The notes under the pieces: model-generated
The model's database searches: none
What the model saw: only the letters and a program-made list of their open reading frames with translations
What the model was told of the DNA's origin: nothing
Position numbers and translations under genes: made by a program
Source: Phormidesmis priestleyi BC1401
GTDB taxonomy: Bacteria; Cyanobacteriota; Cyanobacteriia; Leptolyngbyales; Leptolyngbyaceae
Direction of reading: 5' to 3'
NCBI RefSeq assembly: GCF_001650195.1
Contig: NZ_LXYR01000022.1
Coordinates: 1-64,000, forward strand
DNA: 64,000 nucleotides
Shown: piece by piece, positions 16,296 through 25,039 of the stretch
Numbering within the stretch: the stretch's first letter is position 1
Layout: each line of letters opens with the position of its first letter

Positions 16296-18881
16296 TCACT
16301 CCTCATCTTCGGCGCGATCGCTCAACAAAATTGGCAAACTCACGCTGATGATCTGCTCAGATTTGCCGAGATTAACCATGTGATTGCCTTTCCCATCTTT
16401 CGCGCCTACTTTGATCGAGTCCACTGCAATCCGTGCTAGATGATTCTCATTGGTCAATAGAAACACGAGCGCTTCTGGCAGCACCGCAACCATTCCGATC
16501 AAAGCATCTGTTTTGGTCGTAAATTGAAATGCCTGAACTCCCAATTCTCCCGTATTGGCGCGACGCAGCGATTTAATCGGCAGTTGTTTGGCATAACCTT
16601 GCTCTGACACCATTAAGAATGTGTCGTCTGCGGTCGCGATCGCCCAGCCGACAATTTTTTCTTTCTTGCTAATTCGCATTCCTGCATTGCCTTGAGACGT
16701 GCGACTGGCGATCGGAACCTGGTCATCGTTGACTTCAAATCGCAGCACTCGACCGCTTGATGTCGCTAAGACAACCTGTTCACCCACCTGAGCCACAGTC
16801 GCAAACAGGACTCGATCGTCTTCTTTGAGTTTGAGAGCCGTTAACCCTCGACCTGTGAGATCAGAAAACTCTGAGAGCGGCAATCGCTTCAGTCGTCCCT
16901 GCTCGGTGAGTAAGAGGACATACTGATCGTCGGTGTCTTCGGGCAAGATGAAGCTACCCGCGATCGAGTCGGGCATTCCCTGAGCGGCGGCAGGCAGTAA
17001 CGTTACCAGCGGCGTGCCGCGAGATTTACCTGACACTTGAGGCAGATCAGACACTTTAATCGCGTAAGCTTTGCCACTGCGAGTCATCACCACGAGCGTT
17101 TGTACCGTTGTTGTAAATTGTGTTTGCACTCCAAAGTCATCCGCGTCTTCTAGAGCAGTCGTCGAAGTGTCATCGGTGCGACTGCGGCTGATGCGATCGT
17201 AGACTTTGGGAGCCATTCGTCGCACATATCCTCGTTGCGTTAACTCAACGACGGTTTCCTGAGCTTCTTCCTCATAGTCCAACGTGAGGGAAAAGTCAGA
17301 TTGCGGTTTAGATTTTGAGGTTTGACTGCTGTCTAAAAGGGTTTGTTTTTGGGTGCCCTTTTCGTCTTCTTTGGGTGGCTCTACTCCGATGATGCGAGTG
17401 CGGCGATCGTCTGCATATTTCTTTCTCAACGATCGCAGATCTTTTTTCAACGCTTTGAGCAGTTCGCGTCGATCGCCCAATACTTTCCGCAGATCTTGCA
17501 TTTGAGTCGTGAGTTCCTCAAATTCGGTTTGCAGACTTTGACGCTCCATCCCAGTCAGGCGACGTAATGGCATTGAGAGAATCGCATCGGCTTGGCGATC
17601 GCTGAGATCCAATCGCTCTTGTAGCTGCACTTTCGCGGTTGTGCCATCAGGCGCATTTCGCAAAATATCAATCACGATATCCAGATTTGCCAGCGCCGTT
17701 AGGCGACCTTCCACCACATGAATTTGAGTCTCTGCCTTCTCTAACGCATGGTTATAGCGACGAGTCAGCGTCGTCTCCCGAAAGCTGAGAAATTCTTGCA
17801 GCATTTCTCGCAGCGTCATCTGTTTGGGCTGATTGCCCGTTAACGCCAGCATGATCGCGCCGAAATTATTTTGCAGCGCTGTCTGCCGATAGAGCGCATT
17901 GAGAACCTTTTGCGGATTGACATCTCGACGTAGCTCAACCACAACGCGGATGCCGTCTCGATCGCTTTCATCTCGCAGATCGCCAATGCCGTCAATTTTG
18001 CCATTATTTACCAGTTCAGCGATTTTCTCAATCATCGCCGCCTTATTCACCTGAAACGGCAGCTCAGTGATGATAATCGCCGTTCGCCGATGTTTGCCTC
18101 GACCGACGACGAGTTCTTCAACCTTGGCAACCCCTCGAACCGGAATGCTGCCTCGACCTGTTGTGTAGGCTTCTCGAATGCCCTCCGTTCCCAGAATCTC
18201 GCCCCCCGTCGGAAAATCAGGACCCGGAATCAACTCAAACAGTCGCGCATCCGACAGATCGGGGTTATCGATCAGCGCCACCAGTCCATCGACCACTTCA
18301 CCCAAATTGTGAGGCGGAATATTTGTCGCCATGCCGACCGCAATCCCCGAACTGCCATTTAGCAGCAAAATCGGTAACTGAGCCGGAAGAACCGTCGGCT
18401 CCTGCTGCGAGTTGTCAAAGTTGCCGACAAAATCGACGGTCGATTCTCCAATCTCAGTTAATAGAGACTCATTGCCGATCGCTGCCAGTCGCGTCTCGGT
18501 ATACCGCATTGCCGCAGGCGGGTCGTTATCCACTGAGCCAAAGTTGCCGTGACCCCCCAGCAGCGGATATCGACTCGAAAACTCTTGCACCAGCCGCACC
18601 AGCGCGTCGTAAACTGACTGATCCCCGTGGGGGTGATATTTACCCAACACGTCGCCCACGACCCGCGCACATTTGCGATAGGGGCGATCGGGGGTCAACC
18701 CCAATTCGTGCATCGCGTATAAGATTCTACGGTGGACGGGTTTAAGCCCATCTCGCACGTCAGGCAGCGCCCGCCCGACGATCACGCTCATGGCGTATTC
18801 TAGATACGACTGTTGCATCTCTGTATGCAGGGCAGTCGTGATAACCTGTCCTGTTGGGAGGATGTTTAACTGATTCGCCAT
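16296..18881 (-). CDS. gyrA: DNA gyrase/topoisomerase IV subunit A
   Basis: Breakage-reunion subunit of a type IIA topoisomerase, 861 residues from ATG 18881 (AAGGGACAAGG upstream; the frame is open to 18965). The winged-helix/tower core holds [14 protein letters not shown] and the DNA-linking Tyr127 in A-M-R-Y-T-E-T-R. Six beta-pinwheel repeats follow at the C-terminus. A ~45-residue acidic, low-complexity linker sits between the two parts. I do not see a canonical Q-R-R-G-G-K-G GyrA box, so ParC-like activity cannot be excluded. GyrB is not nearby. Naming follows the usual cyanobacterial annotation. Confidence 0.9.
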   Translation of the reverse strand: MANQLNILPTGQVITTALHTEMQQSYLEYAMSVIVGRALPDVRDGLKPVHRRILYAMHELGLTPDRPYRKCARVVGDVLGKYHPHGDQSVYDALVRLVQEFSSRYPLLGGHGNFGSVDNDPPAAMRYTETRLAAIGNESLLTEIGESTVDFVGNFDNSQQEPTVLPAQLPILLLNGSSGIAVGMATNIPPHNLGEVVDGLVALIDNPDLSDARLFELIPGPDFPTGGEILGTEGIREAYTTGRGSIPVRGVAKVEELVVGRGKHRRTAIIITELPFQVNKAAMIEKIAELVNNGKIDGIGDLRDESDRDGIRVVVELRRDVNPQKVLNALYRQTALQNNFGAIMLALTGNQPKQMTLREMLQEFLSFRETTLTRRYNHALEKAETQIHVVEGRLTALANLDIVIDILRNAPDGTTAKVQLQERLDLSDRQADAILSMPLRRLTGMERQSLQTEFEELTTQMQDLRKVLGDRRELLKALKKDLRSLRKKYADDRRTRIIGVEPPKEDEKGTQKQTLLDSSQTSKSKPQSDFSLTLDYEEEAQETVVELTQRGYVRRMAPKVYDRISRSRTDDTSTTALEDADDFGVQTQFTTTVQTLVVMTRSGKAYAIKVSDLPQVSGKSRGTPLVTLLPAAAQGMPDSIAGSFILPEDTDDQYVLLLTEQGRLKRLPLSEFSDLTGRGLTALKLKEDDRVLFATVAQVGEQVVLATSSGRVLRFEVNDDQVPIASRTSQGNAGMRISKKEKIVGWAIATADDTFLMVSEQGYAKQLPIKSLRRANTGELGVQAFQFTTKTDALIGMVAVLPEALVFLLTNENHLARIAVDSIKVGAKDGKGNHMVNLGKSEQIISVSLPILLSDRAEDEE

Positions 18882-19039
18882 GAGCCTTGTCCCTTCGTTC
18901 CGAACGTTACAAAAATTCGTTTTAATTTCAGTGTAATCAGTCTTACCACGGTTGCGCTGCCCCAAGCGGGATAGACAGGGCGTGTGACCGTGATCCTTTG
19001 ATTAGACCTGTTGTGGCTCGCGCAGAGCGGATAGCGCCT

Positions 19040-19435
19040 ATGAAGACCGTTTTAATTGTGGAGGATGATTTGATCAACGCTCGCGTTTTCTCCAAGATTT
19101 TGACCAATCGCGGCGGATTAGCTGTAAAACATACGGAGAATGTTGAGGAAGTCCTTCGAGTTGCCCAGGCAGGAGAAGCCGACATCATCTTGATGGATGT
19201 GTCGCTGGCTAGAAGCGTCTACCAGGGCAAGCCTATGAATGGGATTCAACTGACACAACTTCTAAAGGCAGATCCTCAAACGACAGCCCTTCCGATCGTA
19301 CTGGTCACCGCTCACGCAATGGAAGGCGATCGAGAACGATTTCTAACCCAAAGCGGAGCAGATGGCTACATCTCAAAACCTGTCACCGACCATCAGTTGT
19401 TCGTCGATCAAGTGCTAGCACTCCTATCATCGTGA
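19040..19435 (+). CDS. Single-domain response regulator (CheY-like)
   Basis: 131 residues from ATG 19040; the frame is open to 18998 but family members begin at the first beta strand. Receiver features: E-D-D acidic cluster, phospho-acceptor in L-M-D-V-S-L, Thr in V-T-A-H, Lys in I-S-K-P. No output domain. A close paralogue lies 115 bases downstream, same strand. A basic R-S-V-Y-Q-G-K insertion after the acceptor loop is shared by both. Confidence 0.9.
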   Translation: MKTVLIVEDDLINARVFSKILTNRGGLAVKHTENVEEVLRVAQAGEADIILMDVSLARSVYQGKPMNGIQLTQLLKADPQTTALPIVLVTAHAMEGDRERFLTQSGADGYISKPVTDHQLFVDQVLALLSS

Positions 19436-19550
19436 CCAATCATCAGATATTACTCTCCAATCATAAAAACATTAGTACTACCTTAAGTTAGTTTTAGCAA
19501 GTCGTGAAGATTATTTCCTTAGCTGATCCCCGCACTGTGAGGAATTTCGA

Positions 19551-19946
19551 GTGATCACTATTTTAATTGTGGAGGATGACCCTACCAACGTTCGGGTGTT
19601 CTCAAAAGTGTTGACAAAGCGCGGAGGTTTGGCAGTTAGGCACACTGAAGATGTGGCAGAAGTGATCACAATTGCCAGATCGGGAGAGGTCGCCCTAATT
19701 TTGATGGATGTGTCGCTCACCCGCAGCGTCTACGAAGGCAAAATGATGGACGGCATCAAGATCACGCAACTGCTCAAAGCAGATCCGCTCGCGATGAACG
19801 TGCCTGTGATCTTGTTAACTGCTTATGCGATGGAGGGCGATCGAGAAAAGTTTCTCAACCAAAGCGGTGCAGACGACTATATTTCAAAACCTGTGCTCGA
19901 TCATCAAGCTTTTGTGGATCAAATTAAGGCTCTTCTGCCAGATTGA
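19551..19946 (+). CDS. Single-domain response regulator, tandem paralogue
   Basis: 131 residues starting with GTG (GAGG upstream). It is highly similar to the preceding gene: the N-termini share L-I-V-E-D-D and V-F-S-K-V-L-T-x-R-G-G-L-A-V, both acceptor loops read L-M-D-V-S-L-x-R-S-V-Y, and both end I-S-K-P-V-x-D-H-Q. A local duplication is the simplest origin. No kinase is adjacent; together they may serve one hybrid or orphan kinase. Confidence 0.9.
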   Translation: MITILIVEDDPTNVRVFSKVLTKRGGLAVRHTEDVAEVITIARSGEVALILMDVSLTRSVYEGKMMDGIKITQLLKADPLAMNVPVILLTAYAMEGDREKFLNQSGADDYISKPVLDHQAFVDQIKALLPD

Positions 19947-19993
19947 AGCGATCGAAAAGTTGTTAGATTGTTGCAACTGCCAGACAAGAAACC

Positions 19994-20457
19994 GTGGGAG
20001 GGTCAGTGTTTTTAGTTCAAGATTCAAGCGTGTCTCGTGAAGAGCGCATCAAGCAATTTCTGGATGAAGATCCTTCACTGTCAGCCCTTCTTTCGGTGAT
20101 TCACTTCGAGTGGACAGTTCGCCGTGCCATTATTGCACTCGGCAAATCTCCAAATGTCGTGATACGAGTCAAACTAAGAGGCTGTCAAGGACTCGATGGA
20201 TACAAGGAGACGAGGTTTTTCTGAACGATCAGCGAAATATTACGCGACTTTCTGAAGTAGTAAAAAATTGGCAAGGTCTTGGGCGAGCATTCCGGTTACG
20301 CCATCGATTAGTTCACGGTGCTACTTCTTGTGGAACAGAGTATGCCAAAGAGCGAGTGAACTGGGCAATAGATGCCACAAATAATGTTAGGCATATCTGT
20401 AAGGTCGAAGGCATTAATTTAGATTTACGCCTACCTGTGCGTAGGTCAAAGGCATAG
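19994..20457 (+). pseudogene. HEPN-like protein gene with a frameshift
   Basis: Two overlapping frames look like halves of one protein. The first (GTG 19994 to about 20214) is helical, ending C-Q-G-L-D-G-Y-K-E. The second continues D-E-V-F-L-N-D-Q-R and contains R-L-R-H-R-L-V-H-G, which fits the R-x4-6-H motif of HEPN domains, many of which are RNases or toxin parts. The switch lies in AAGGAGACGAGG near 20206-20218. Either a real frameshift mutation or a sequencing error would explain it. About 150 residues if repaired. Confidence 0.5.
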
Positions 20458-20504
20458 AACTATTTGATTACTATCTAGAGTCTCAATGAACAAGAAATGC
20501 AGAG

Positions 20505-20597
20505 ATGACCATTCGCTTAGACTTGCCATCTGAGTTAGAGAATGAACTACCAAACCTGCTTTTTAGAAAAAAGCCTCTTCACCAACAATTAATCTAA
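20505..20597 (+). pseudogene. Remnant of a small antitoxin-like or hypothetical gene
   Basis: A 30-codon frame starts M-T-I-R-L-D-L-P-S-E-L-E-N-E-L, which resembles the N-terminus of small cyanobacterial antitoxin-like proteins. It then runs into unrelated basic sequence and stops. It lies directly after the broken HEPN-like gene. Could be coincidence; low confidence. Confidence 0.25.
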
Positions 20598-20608
20598 ATG
20601 GATAGATA

Positions 20609-20638
20609 TTGTAAATTTTTGTAAAAGTACGCTAGATT
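20609..20638 (+). promoter_or_regulatory. Candidate promoter of the fasciclin gene
   Basis: TTGTAA (20609-20614) and TAGATT (20633-20638) with an 18-base spacer, about 35 bases before the chosen start. A weak match to the sigma-70 consensus, supported only by position. Confidence 0.3.
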
Positions 20639-20672
20639 GTATCTGCATACACAAAACAAATTAGGTGAATTC

Positions 20673-21074
20673 ATGGCTGACATCGTTGATACCGCCGTTA
20701 ATGCTGGTTCTTTCACCACCTTAGTTGCTGCCGTTAAAGCCGCTGGGCTAGTAGAGACCCTCAAAGGCGCAGGTCCTTTCACCGTCTTTGCACCTACTGA
20801 TGAAGCATTTGCTAAACTTCCCGCAGGCACTGTTGAAGGTCTACTCAAGGATCTTCCTAAACTTAAGAAAATTCTGACCTATCACGTTGTCTCAGGCAAA
20901 GTGATGGCGGCTGATGTCGTCAAGCTGAAATCAGCAAAAACGGTTGAAGGCTCAGAAGTAAAAATTGATGCCTCCAATGGGGTCAAGGTGAATGATGCTA
21001 AAGTCATCACTCCTGATGTTGCTGCTGACAACGGCGTGATTCACATCATCGATACCGTGTTGCTTCCTGCGTAA
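20673..21074 (+). CDS. Fasciclin (FAS1) domain protein
   Basis: 133 residues from ATG 20673, which has AGGTGA upstream; the frame is open to 20637. A single FAS1 domain fills the protein, with the H1 box [18 protein letters not shown], and the H2 box [13 protein letters not shown]. No signal peptide, as in many cyanobacterial single-domain FAS1 proteins, so export is unproven. Role probably adhesion-like; not determinable. Confidence 0.9.
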   Translation: MADIVDTAVNAGSFTTLVAAVKAAGLVETLKGAGPFTVFAPTDEAFAKLPAGTVEGLLKDLPKLKKILTYHVVSGKVMAADVVKLKSAKTVEGSEVKIDASNGVKVNDAKVITPDVAADNGVIHIIDTVLLPA

Positions 21075-21112
21075 ACTAGCGCTTGGATGGCACTAAAGTT
21101 TAATAAGTGAGT

Positions 21113-21153
21113 GAGAGGCAGTAGCGACCGAACGTTACTGTCTCTTTCTGTTT
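21113..21153 (+). terminator. Intrinsic terminator after the fasciclin gene
   Basis: A GAGAGGCAGTAGCG arm, a 6-base loop and a CGTTACTGTCTCT arm (two G-U type mismatches) are followed by TTCTGTTT. Confidence 0.7.
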
Positions 21154-21186
21154 AAATGGGTTTATGTCTACAGTTTTGGTCAAACG

Positions 21187-22254
21187 ATGAAGTCTACAGG
21201 CGAGATTTTGGTGATTGGGGGCGGTGTGATCAGCTTGGCGATCGCTCTAGAGCTAAAACGACAAGGTGCCTCGGTGACGATCGTCACTCGCGATTTCACC
21301 GAAGCCGCCACTCATGCCGCCGCCGGAATGCTTGCCCCTCAAGCCGAACAAATTCTCCCTAGCCCGATGCTCGATCTGTGTCTTCGCAGTCGCGACCTCT
21401 ATCCCGACTGGACTCAAAAATTAGAAGAACTCACCGGGCTGAATCTAGGCTATTGGGCGTGTGGAATTTTGGCACCCGCTTATCAAAAAGATGCCATCAA
21501 TATTCAATCTTCAGAATCGGTTTGGCTCGATCGAGCCACCATTCATCAACGTCAACCGGGGCTAGGCTCAGATGTAATAGGCGGCTGGTGGTTTCCTCAA
21601 GACGCGCAGGTAGACAATCGATCGCTGGCAAAAGCGCTGTGGGTTGCCGTTCAAGAATTGGGCGTTGAGATTAAAACTGGAGTGACCGTTGAGAAAATTG
21701 TCCAGAGCGGCGATCGGGTTTCTCATCTGCAAACCTCTGTCGGAAACTGGCAAGCCGACCATTACATTCTGGCAACTGGAGCCTGGTCACAAACGCTTCT
21801 GCCGATTCCTGTGACTCCCAAAAAGGGACAGATGCTATCGGTGCAGATGCCCGACTCGATGTCTCTAAAAACCGTGCTGTATGGGTCAGACAGCTATCTC
21901 GTGCCTCGACAAGATGGACGAATTATTATCGGCGCAACTAGCGAGGATGTTGGATTTACTCCCGGCAACACGCCTTTCGGAGTTCAGAACCTTTTATCGG
22001 CTGCAATTCGGCTCTGTCCAACGTTGCAACAGTATCCAATTCGAGAATGCTGGTGGGGATTTAGACCTGCGACACCCGACGAGTTGCCGATTTTAGGGAC
22101 GAGTCCCTATCGCAATCTCACTTTAGCAACAGGACATTATCGCAACGGAATTTTGCTGGCACCGATCACAGGTTTATTGATTGCGGAGTTTGTGCTTCAT
22201 CAAAAATCGGATGCGTTGTTAGAGCATTTCCATTGGTCACGATTCAAGGTATAA
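21187..22254 (+). CDS. thiO: Glycine oxidase ThiO (FAD-dependent)
   Basis: Oxidises glycine to the imine that ThiG uses to build the thiazole ring of thiamine. 355 residues. Rossmann motif is V-I-G-G-G-V-I-S-L at the N-terminus; then H-A-A-A-G-M-L-A-P, G-Q-M-L-S-V, I-I-G-A-T-S-E-D-V and the C-terminal W-W-G-F-R-P-x-T-P-D and A-T-G-H-Y-R-N-G-I-L-L-A-P. In many cyanobacteria ThiO is fused to ThiG. Here thiG is separate and 1.2 kb downstream, with two unrelated genes between. The 3' end overlaps the convergent acetyltransferase gene by 55 bases. Confidence 0.92.
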   Translation: MKSTGEILVIGGGVISLAIALELKRQGASVTIVTRDFTEAATHAAAGMLAPQAEQILPSPMLDLCLRSRDLYPDWTQKLEELTGLNLGYWACGILAPAYQKDAINIQSSESVWLDRATIHQRQPGLGSDVIGGWWFPQDAQVDNRSLAKALWVAVQELGVEIKTGVTVEKIVQSGDRVSHLQTSVGNWQADHYILATGAWSQTLLPIPVTPKKGQMLSVQMPDSMSLKTVLYGSDSYLVPRQDGRIIIGATSEDVGFTPGNTPFGVQNLLSAAIRLCPTLQQYPIRECWWGFRPATPDELPILGTSPYRNLTLATGHYRNGILLAPITGLLIAEFVLHQKSDALLEHFHWSRFKV

Positions 22255-22736
22255 AGCACCCAACTCATCCCGTTGTATTCAACATCCTTTTCATACTGCA
22301 TCTCCAGTTTTTCCATGACTCGACGAGAAGCCAGATTTTCAGGCTTGGCAAGCGCGACGAGAGAGTCACACCTTAGTTCCTCAAATCCATATCGCACCGC
22401 TTCTCTCGCAGCTTCGGTGGCTAACCCTTTTCCCCAATAGGCACGATCGAGCAGATAGTTCACCTCAACGTTAGACGTTCCGGCTAAAACTTCCAATCCA
22501 CAGTGCCCGATGAATTGTTGATTGAGCTTACAAATGACTGCCCAACGCCCAAAACTGTATTGCTGCCAGTGACTCAAGATCGTCTTCAACATCTCCTGAG
22601 TTTGCTCTCTAGTGGCAGGTTCTGGATGCAGTCGATACCGCATGACTTCGGGATCTTGGTAAATTTGGGCTAAATCATCCAAGTCTTGCCCCGTCAGCTT
22701 GCGAAGTTGCAGTCGGTTCGTCTCGATTTCAGCCAT
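22200..22736 (-). CDS. GNAT family N-acetyltransferase (RimJ/RimL type)
   Basis: 178 residues from ATG 22736 (five codons inside the longest frame). Opens with E-T-N-R-L-Q-L-R-K-L as in RimJ/RimL-like enzymes and has the acetyl-CoA loop region W-G-K-G-L-A-T-E-A-A and N-x-A-S-R-R-V-M-E-K-L. Its C-terminal 18 codons overlap the thiO end in the opposite direction. Its position between thiO and thiG suggests it was inserted there. Substrate unknown. Confidence 0.85.
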   Translation of the reverse strand: MAEIETNRLQLRKLTGQDLDDLAQIYQDPEVMRYRLHPEPATREQTQEMLKTILSHWQQYSFGRWAVICKLNQQFIGHCGLEVLAGTSNVEVNYLLDRAYWGKGLATEAAREAVRYGFEELRCDSLVALAKPENLASRRVMEKLEMQYEKDVEYNGMSWVLYTLNRDQWKCSNNASDF

Positions 22737-22791
22737 AATTGAAACTCTCACTCTTGCTTCAATCTGAAAGCAAAAGGCAGGAAAAAAGCCA

Positions 22792-23496
22792 ATGGTCGCT
22801 ATCCCTACGTCGATCGTTTATCCCGATTCTGACGGGTTGCCGATGTCAGATAACACCCGCCAGTTTGAGTATATTGTCTACGTCAAGAAAGGCGTGGATT
22901 GGTTATTTAGTGACGATCCACAAATTTTTGTCGGAGGAGATTTGCTTTGGTATCCTGTTGAAGGCAACCCCAAGCTTCGCCAAGCGCCCGATGTGATGGT
23001 GGTATTTGGACGACCCAAGGGCGATAGAGGCAGCTACCAACAGTGGAAAGAAGACAATATTCCTCCGCAAGTCGTCTTCGAGATTATCTCTCCAGGCAAC
23101 ACGATTCCTGAAATGACTCGAAAGTTTCAGTTTTATGAGCGTTACGGCGTGGAAGAGTACTACATTTATGATCCCGATCGCTTGAGTCTAGGAGGATTTC
23201 TTCGACAAAACGATAGGCTAGAAGCGATTGAGGTGATAGAAGGATGGGTGAGTCCTCGCTTAAACGTGCGCTTCACCCTCAACCAAGACGGGGGGTTAGA
23301 ACTCTACCGACCCGATGGGCGACTATTTGAGCGTTATGAGGAAATTGCCGCACGAGCCGAACGAGAACATCAACGAGCCGAACGAGCCGAACAACGGGTG
23401 AGTCAGGCAGAAGCTGAGGTCGATCGCTTAAAAGCGCAACTTAAAGCAATGGGTCACAGCCCAGACGATTTGATTGGAACCGAAGGAAGGGAATGA
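22792..23496 (+). CDS. Uma2 family endonuclease (DUF820) with coiled-coil tail
   Basis: 234 residues. The core shows [19 protein letters not shown] and [11 protein letters not shown], the standard Uma2 pattern. The C-terminal ~45 residues are a charged Ala/Glu/Arg coiled coil ([14 protein letters not shown]). Its stop is 1 base before the thiG start, so thiG is now probably co-transcribed with it. Confidence 0.87.
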   Translation: MVAIPTSIVYPDSDGLPMSDNTRQFEYIVYVKKGVDWLFSDDPQIFVGGDLLWYPVEGNPKLRQAPDVMVVFGRPKGDRGSYQQWKEDNIPPQVVFEIISPGNTIPEMTRKFQFYERYGVEEYYIYDPDRLSLGGFLRQNDRLEAIEVIEGWVSPRLNVRFTLNQDGGLELYRPDGRLFERYEEIAARAEREHQRAERAEQRVSQAEAEVDRLKAQLKAMGHSPDDLIGTEGRE

Positions 23497-23497
23497 T

Positions 23498-24325
23498 ATG
23501 CAGACACTCAATAGACCTACAGAACATCCTTCAGAAGATGGTTTAGTGATTGCCGGACGAACATTTCGATCGCGACTCATGACCGGAACCGGAAAATATC
23601 GCACCTTTGAGGAAATGCGCCACAGCATTGCAGCTAGCGGTAGCGAAATCGTCACCGTCGCCGTTCGTCGAGTGCAGACCAAAGCGCCAGGGCACGAAGG
23701 ACTCGCCGAAGCCCTAGATTGGACAAAAATCTGGATGCTGCCCAACACCGCAGGCTGTCAAACGGCTGAAGAAGCGGTGCGAGTTGCGCGTCTCGGTCGA
23801 GAAATGGCAAAACTCCTCGGTCAAGAAGACAACAATTTTGTCAAGCTCGAAGTGATTCCCGATGCAAAATATTTGCTGCCTGACCCGATCGGCACTCTCC
23901 AAGCCGCCGAGCAACTCGTTAAAGAAGGCTTTGCTGTGCTGCCATACATCAACGCCGATCCGCTGTTGGCAAAGCGATTAGAAGAGGTCGGTTGCGTGAC
24001 AGTGATGCCGTTGGGTTCTCCGATCGGGTCAGGGCAAGGCATCAAAAACGCCGCCAATATCCAGATCATTATTGAGAATGCCAGAGTTCCGGTCGTCGTC
24101 GATGCCGGAATTGGCGCACCGAGCGAAGCTGCTCAAGCGATGGAAATGGGAGCCGATGCGCTGCTGGTCAACACCGCGATCGCTCAGGCAGTCAACTCGA
24201 TCGCGATGGCAAGAGCAATGAATCTCGCGACTGAAGCAGGTCGTCTTGCCTATCAAGCTGGGCGAATTCCGATCAAGGTTTATGCGAGTGCGAGTTCGCC
24301 GCTGACAGGCACGATTAATAGCTAG
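23498..24325 (+). CDS. thiG: Thiazole synthase ThiG
   Basis: TIM-barrel enzyme that joins deoxyxylulose phosphate, dehydroglycine and ThiS-thiocarboxylate into the thiazole phosphate. Signatures: [33 protein letters not shown] (Schiff-base Lys), G-S-P-I-G-S-G-Q-G and [11 protein letters not shown] 23498 is chosen over the in-frame 23474 because AAGGAAGGG sits just upstream. About 20 extra N-terminal residues before the barrel could be what is left of a ThiO-ThiG linker. A strong terminator follows. Confidence 0.95.
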   Translation: MQTLNRPTEHPSEDGLVIAGRTFRSRLMTGTGKYRTFEEMRHSIAASGSEIVTVAVRRVQTKAPGHEGLAEALDWTKIWMLPNTAGCQTAEEAVRVARLGREMAKLLGQEDNNFVKLEVIPDAKYLLPDPIGTLQAAEQLVKEGFAVLPYINADPLLAKRLEEVGCVTVMPLGSPIGSGQGIKNAANIQIIIENARVPVVVDAGIGAPSEAAQAMEMGADALLVNTAIAQAVNSIAMARAMNLATEAGRLAYQAGRIPIKVYASASSPLTGTINS

Positions 24326-24331
24326 GTTTTA

Positions 24332-24370
24332 GGTAGGCAGGTGATTGTTTGCCTACCTTTCTTTTTCTCT
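24332..24370 (+). terminator. Intrinsic terminator after thiG
   Basis: Perfect 8-bp stem GGTAGGCA / TGCCTACC with a 10-base loop, followed by TTTCTTTTTCT. Confidence 0.85.
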
Positions 24371-24472
24371 ATTTATGACAAAAAGCTATAAGCATTAAAA
24401 TTTCTTACCTTGGAATGAGAGCGATGACCAAAAGTTTGCTAAACTTAACAGAACAACTTCAGGAGAAACCCT

Positions 24473-24643
24473 ATGCGCTACACCGTTGAAGAAGGCGGAC
24501 GTTTGAATAACTATGCGATCGAACCCAAAGTCTATGAAGCGACTCCTCCCACGGTTGCACAAAAGCGTAACTATCTGATCCTGGGTACGGTTGGCACTCT
24601 GCTTGTCGGCGGACTTCTCTACGTCGCAGTTGCCGTCTCGTAA
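24473..24643 (+). CDS. psb34: Photosystem II assembly protein Psb34 (ssl1498 family)
   Basis: 56 residues. A conserved N-terminal arm (M-R-Y-T-V-E-E-G-G-R-L-N-N-Y-A-I-E-P) is followed by Q-K-R-N-Y and one C-terminal membrane helix (about 35-55, L-I-L-G-T-V-G-T-L-L-V-G-G). This matches the one-helix ssl1498 family, known to bind CP47-containing PSII assembly intermediates. AGGAG lies 7 bases before the ATG. Stands alone between two terminators. Confidence 0.88.
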   Translation: MRYTVEEGGRLNNYAIEPKVYEATPPTVAQKRNYLILGTVGTLLVGGLLYVAVAVS

Positions 24644-24707
24644 AATCTTTGATATTAAAAGCAAGACGGTTCCATTGCTCAGTAGAATTCAAAATTTAAT
24701 AGCTTTG

Positions 24708-24747
24708 AGCCAGGTCACTTGCTGATGTAAGTCCCTGGCTTTTGTTT
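24708..24747 (+). terminator. Intrinsic terminator after psb34
   Basis: AGCCAGG / CCTGGCT stem followed by TTTTGTTTG. The loop is about 19 bases. Confidence 0.7.
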
Positions 24748-25039
24748 GTCGCGTCATCAAGAACAGCAACTACGATCCCGTAGTCGTATTCTATTGAGCG
24801 ATCGAACTCCTCTGGTTATGACAGAACATCTACTATAATTAGCAGCTAGACTAGACCCCTTGCAAAAGTCCATTTCTTGAACGAATTCCTAACAGTTTCA
24901 GCCTCACATTCTGCTACTTATGCAAGAAGTCTACTGTCATCCAGTCTTTGAAGTGTCTCTTTCATCCTGACATTGCTAAACCGGGTCGAAAAGAGTGACA
25001 TCTCCATACCGTCATTCTGCGTGACTCGGATTACCGCTG
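24748..25039 (+). promoter_or_regulatory. Upstream region of the TPR gene with a candidate -10 box
   Basis: About 290 bases without a gene. A consensus TATAAT occurs at 24834-24839; no good -35 was recognised. Its ~200-base leader before the TPR start shows no structure I can name. Confidence 0.3.

Noticed and set aside
18161-18745. 194-codon plus-strand frame inside gyrA
   Set aside because: Antisense shadow; Pro/Arg-rich nonsense composition, while gyrA motifs are continuous on the minus strand.
20110-20457. 115-codon frame as an independent gene
   Set aside because: Its first ~35 residues are the out-of-frame reading of the preceding frame; only the later part is protein-like, so one frameshifted gene is more likely.
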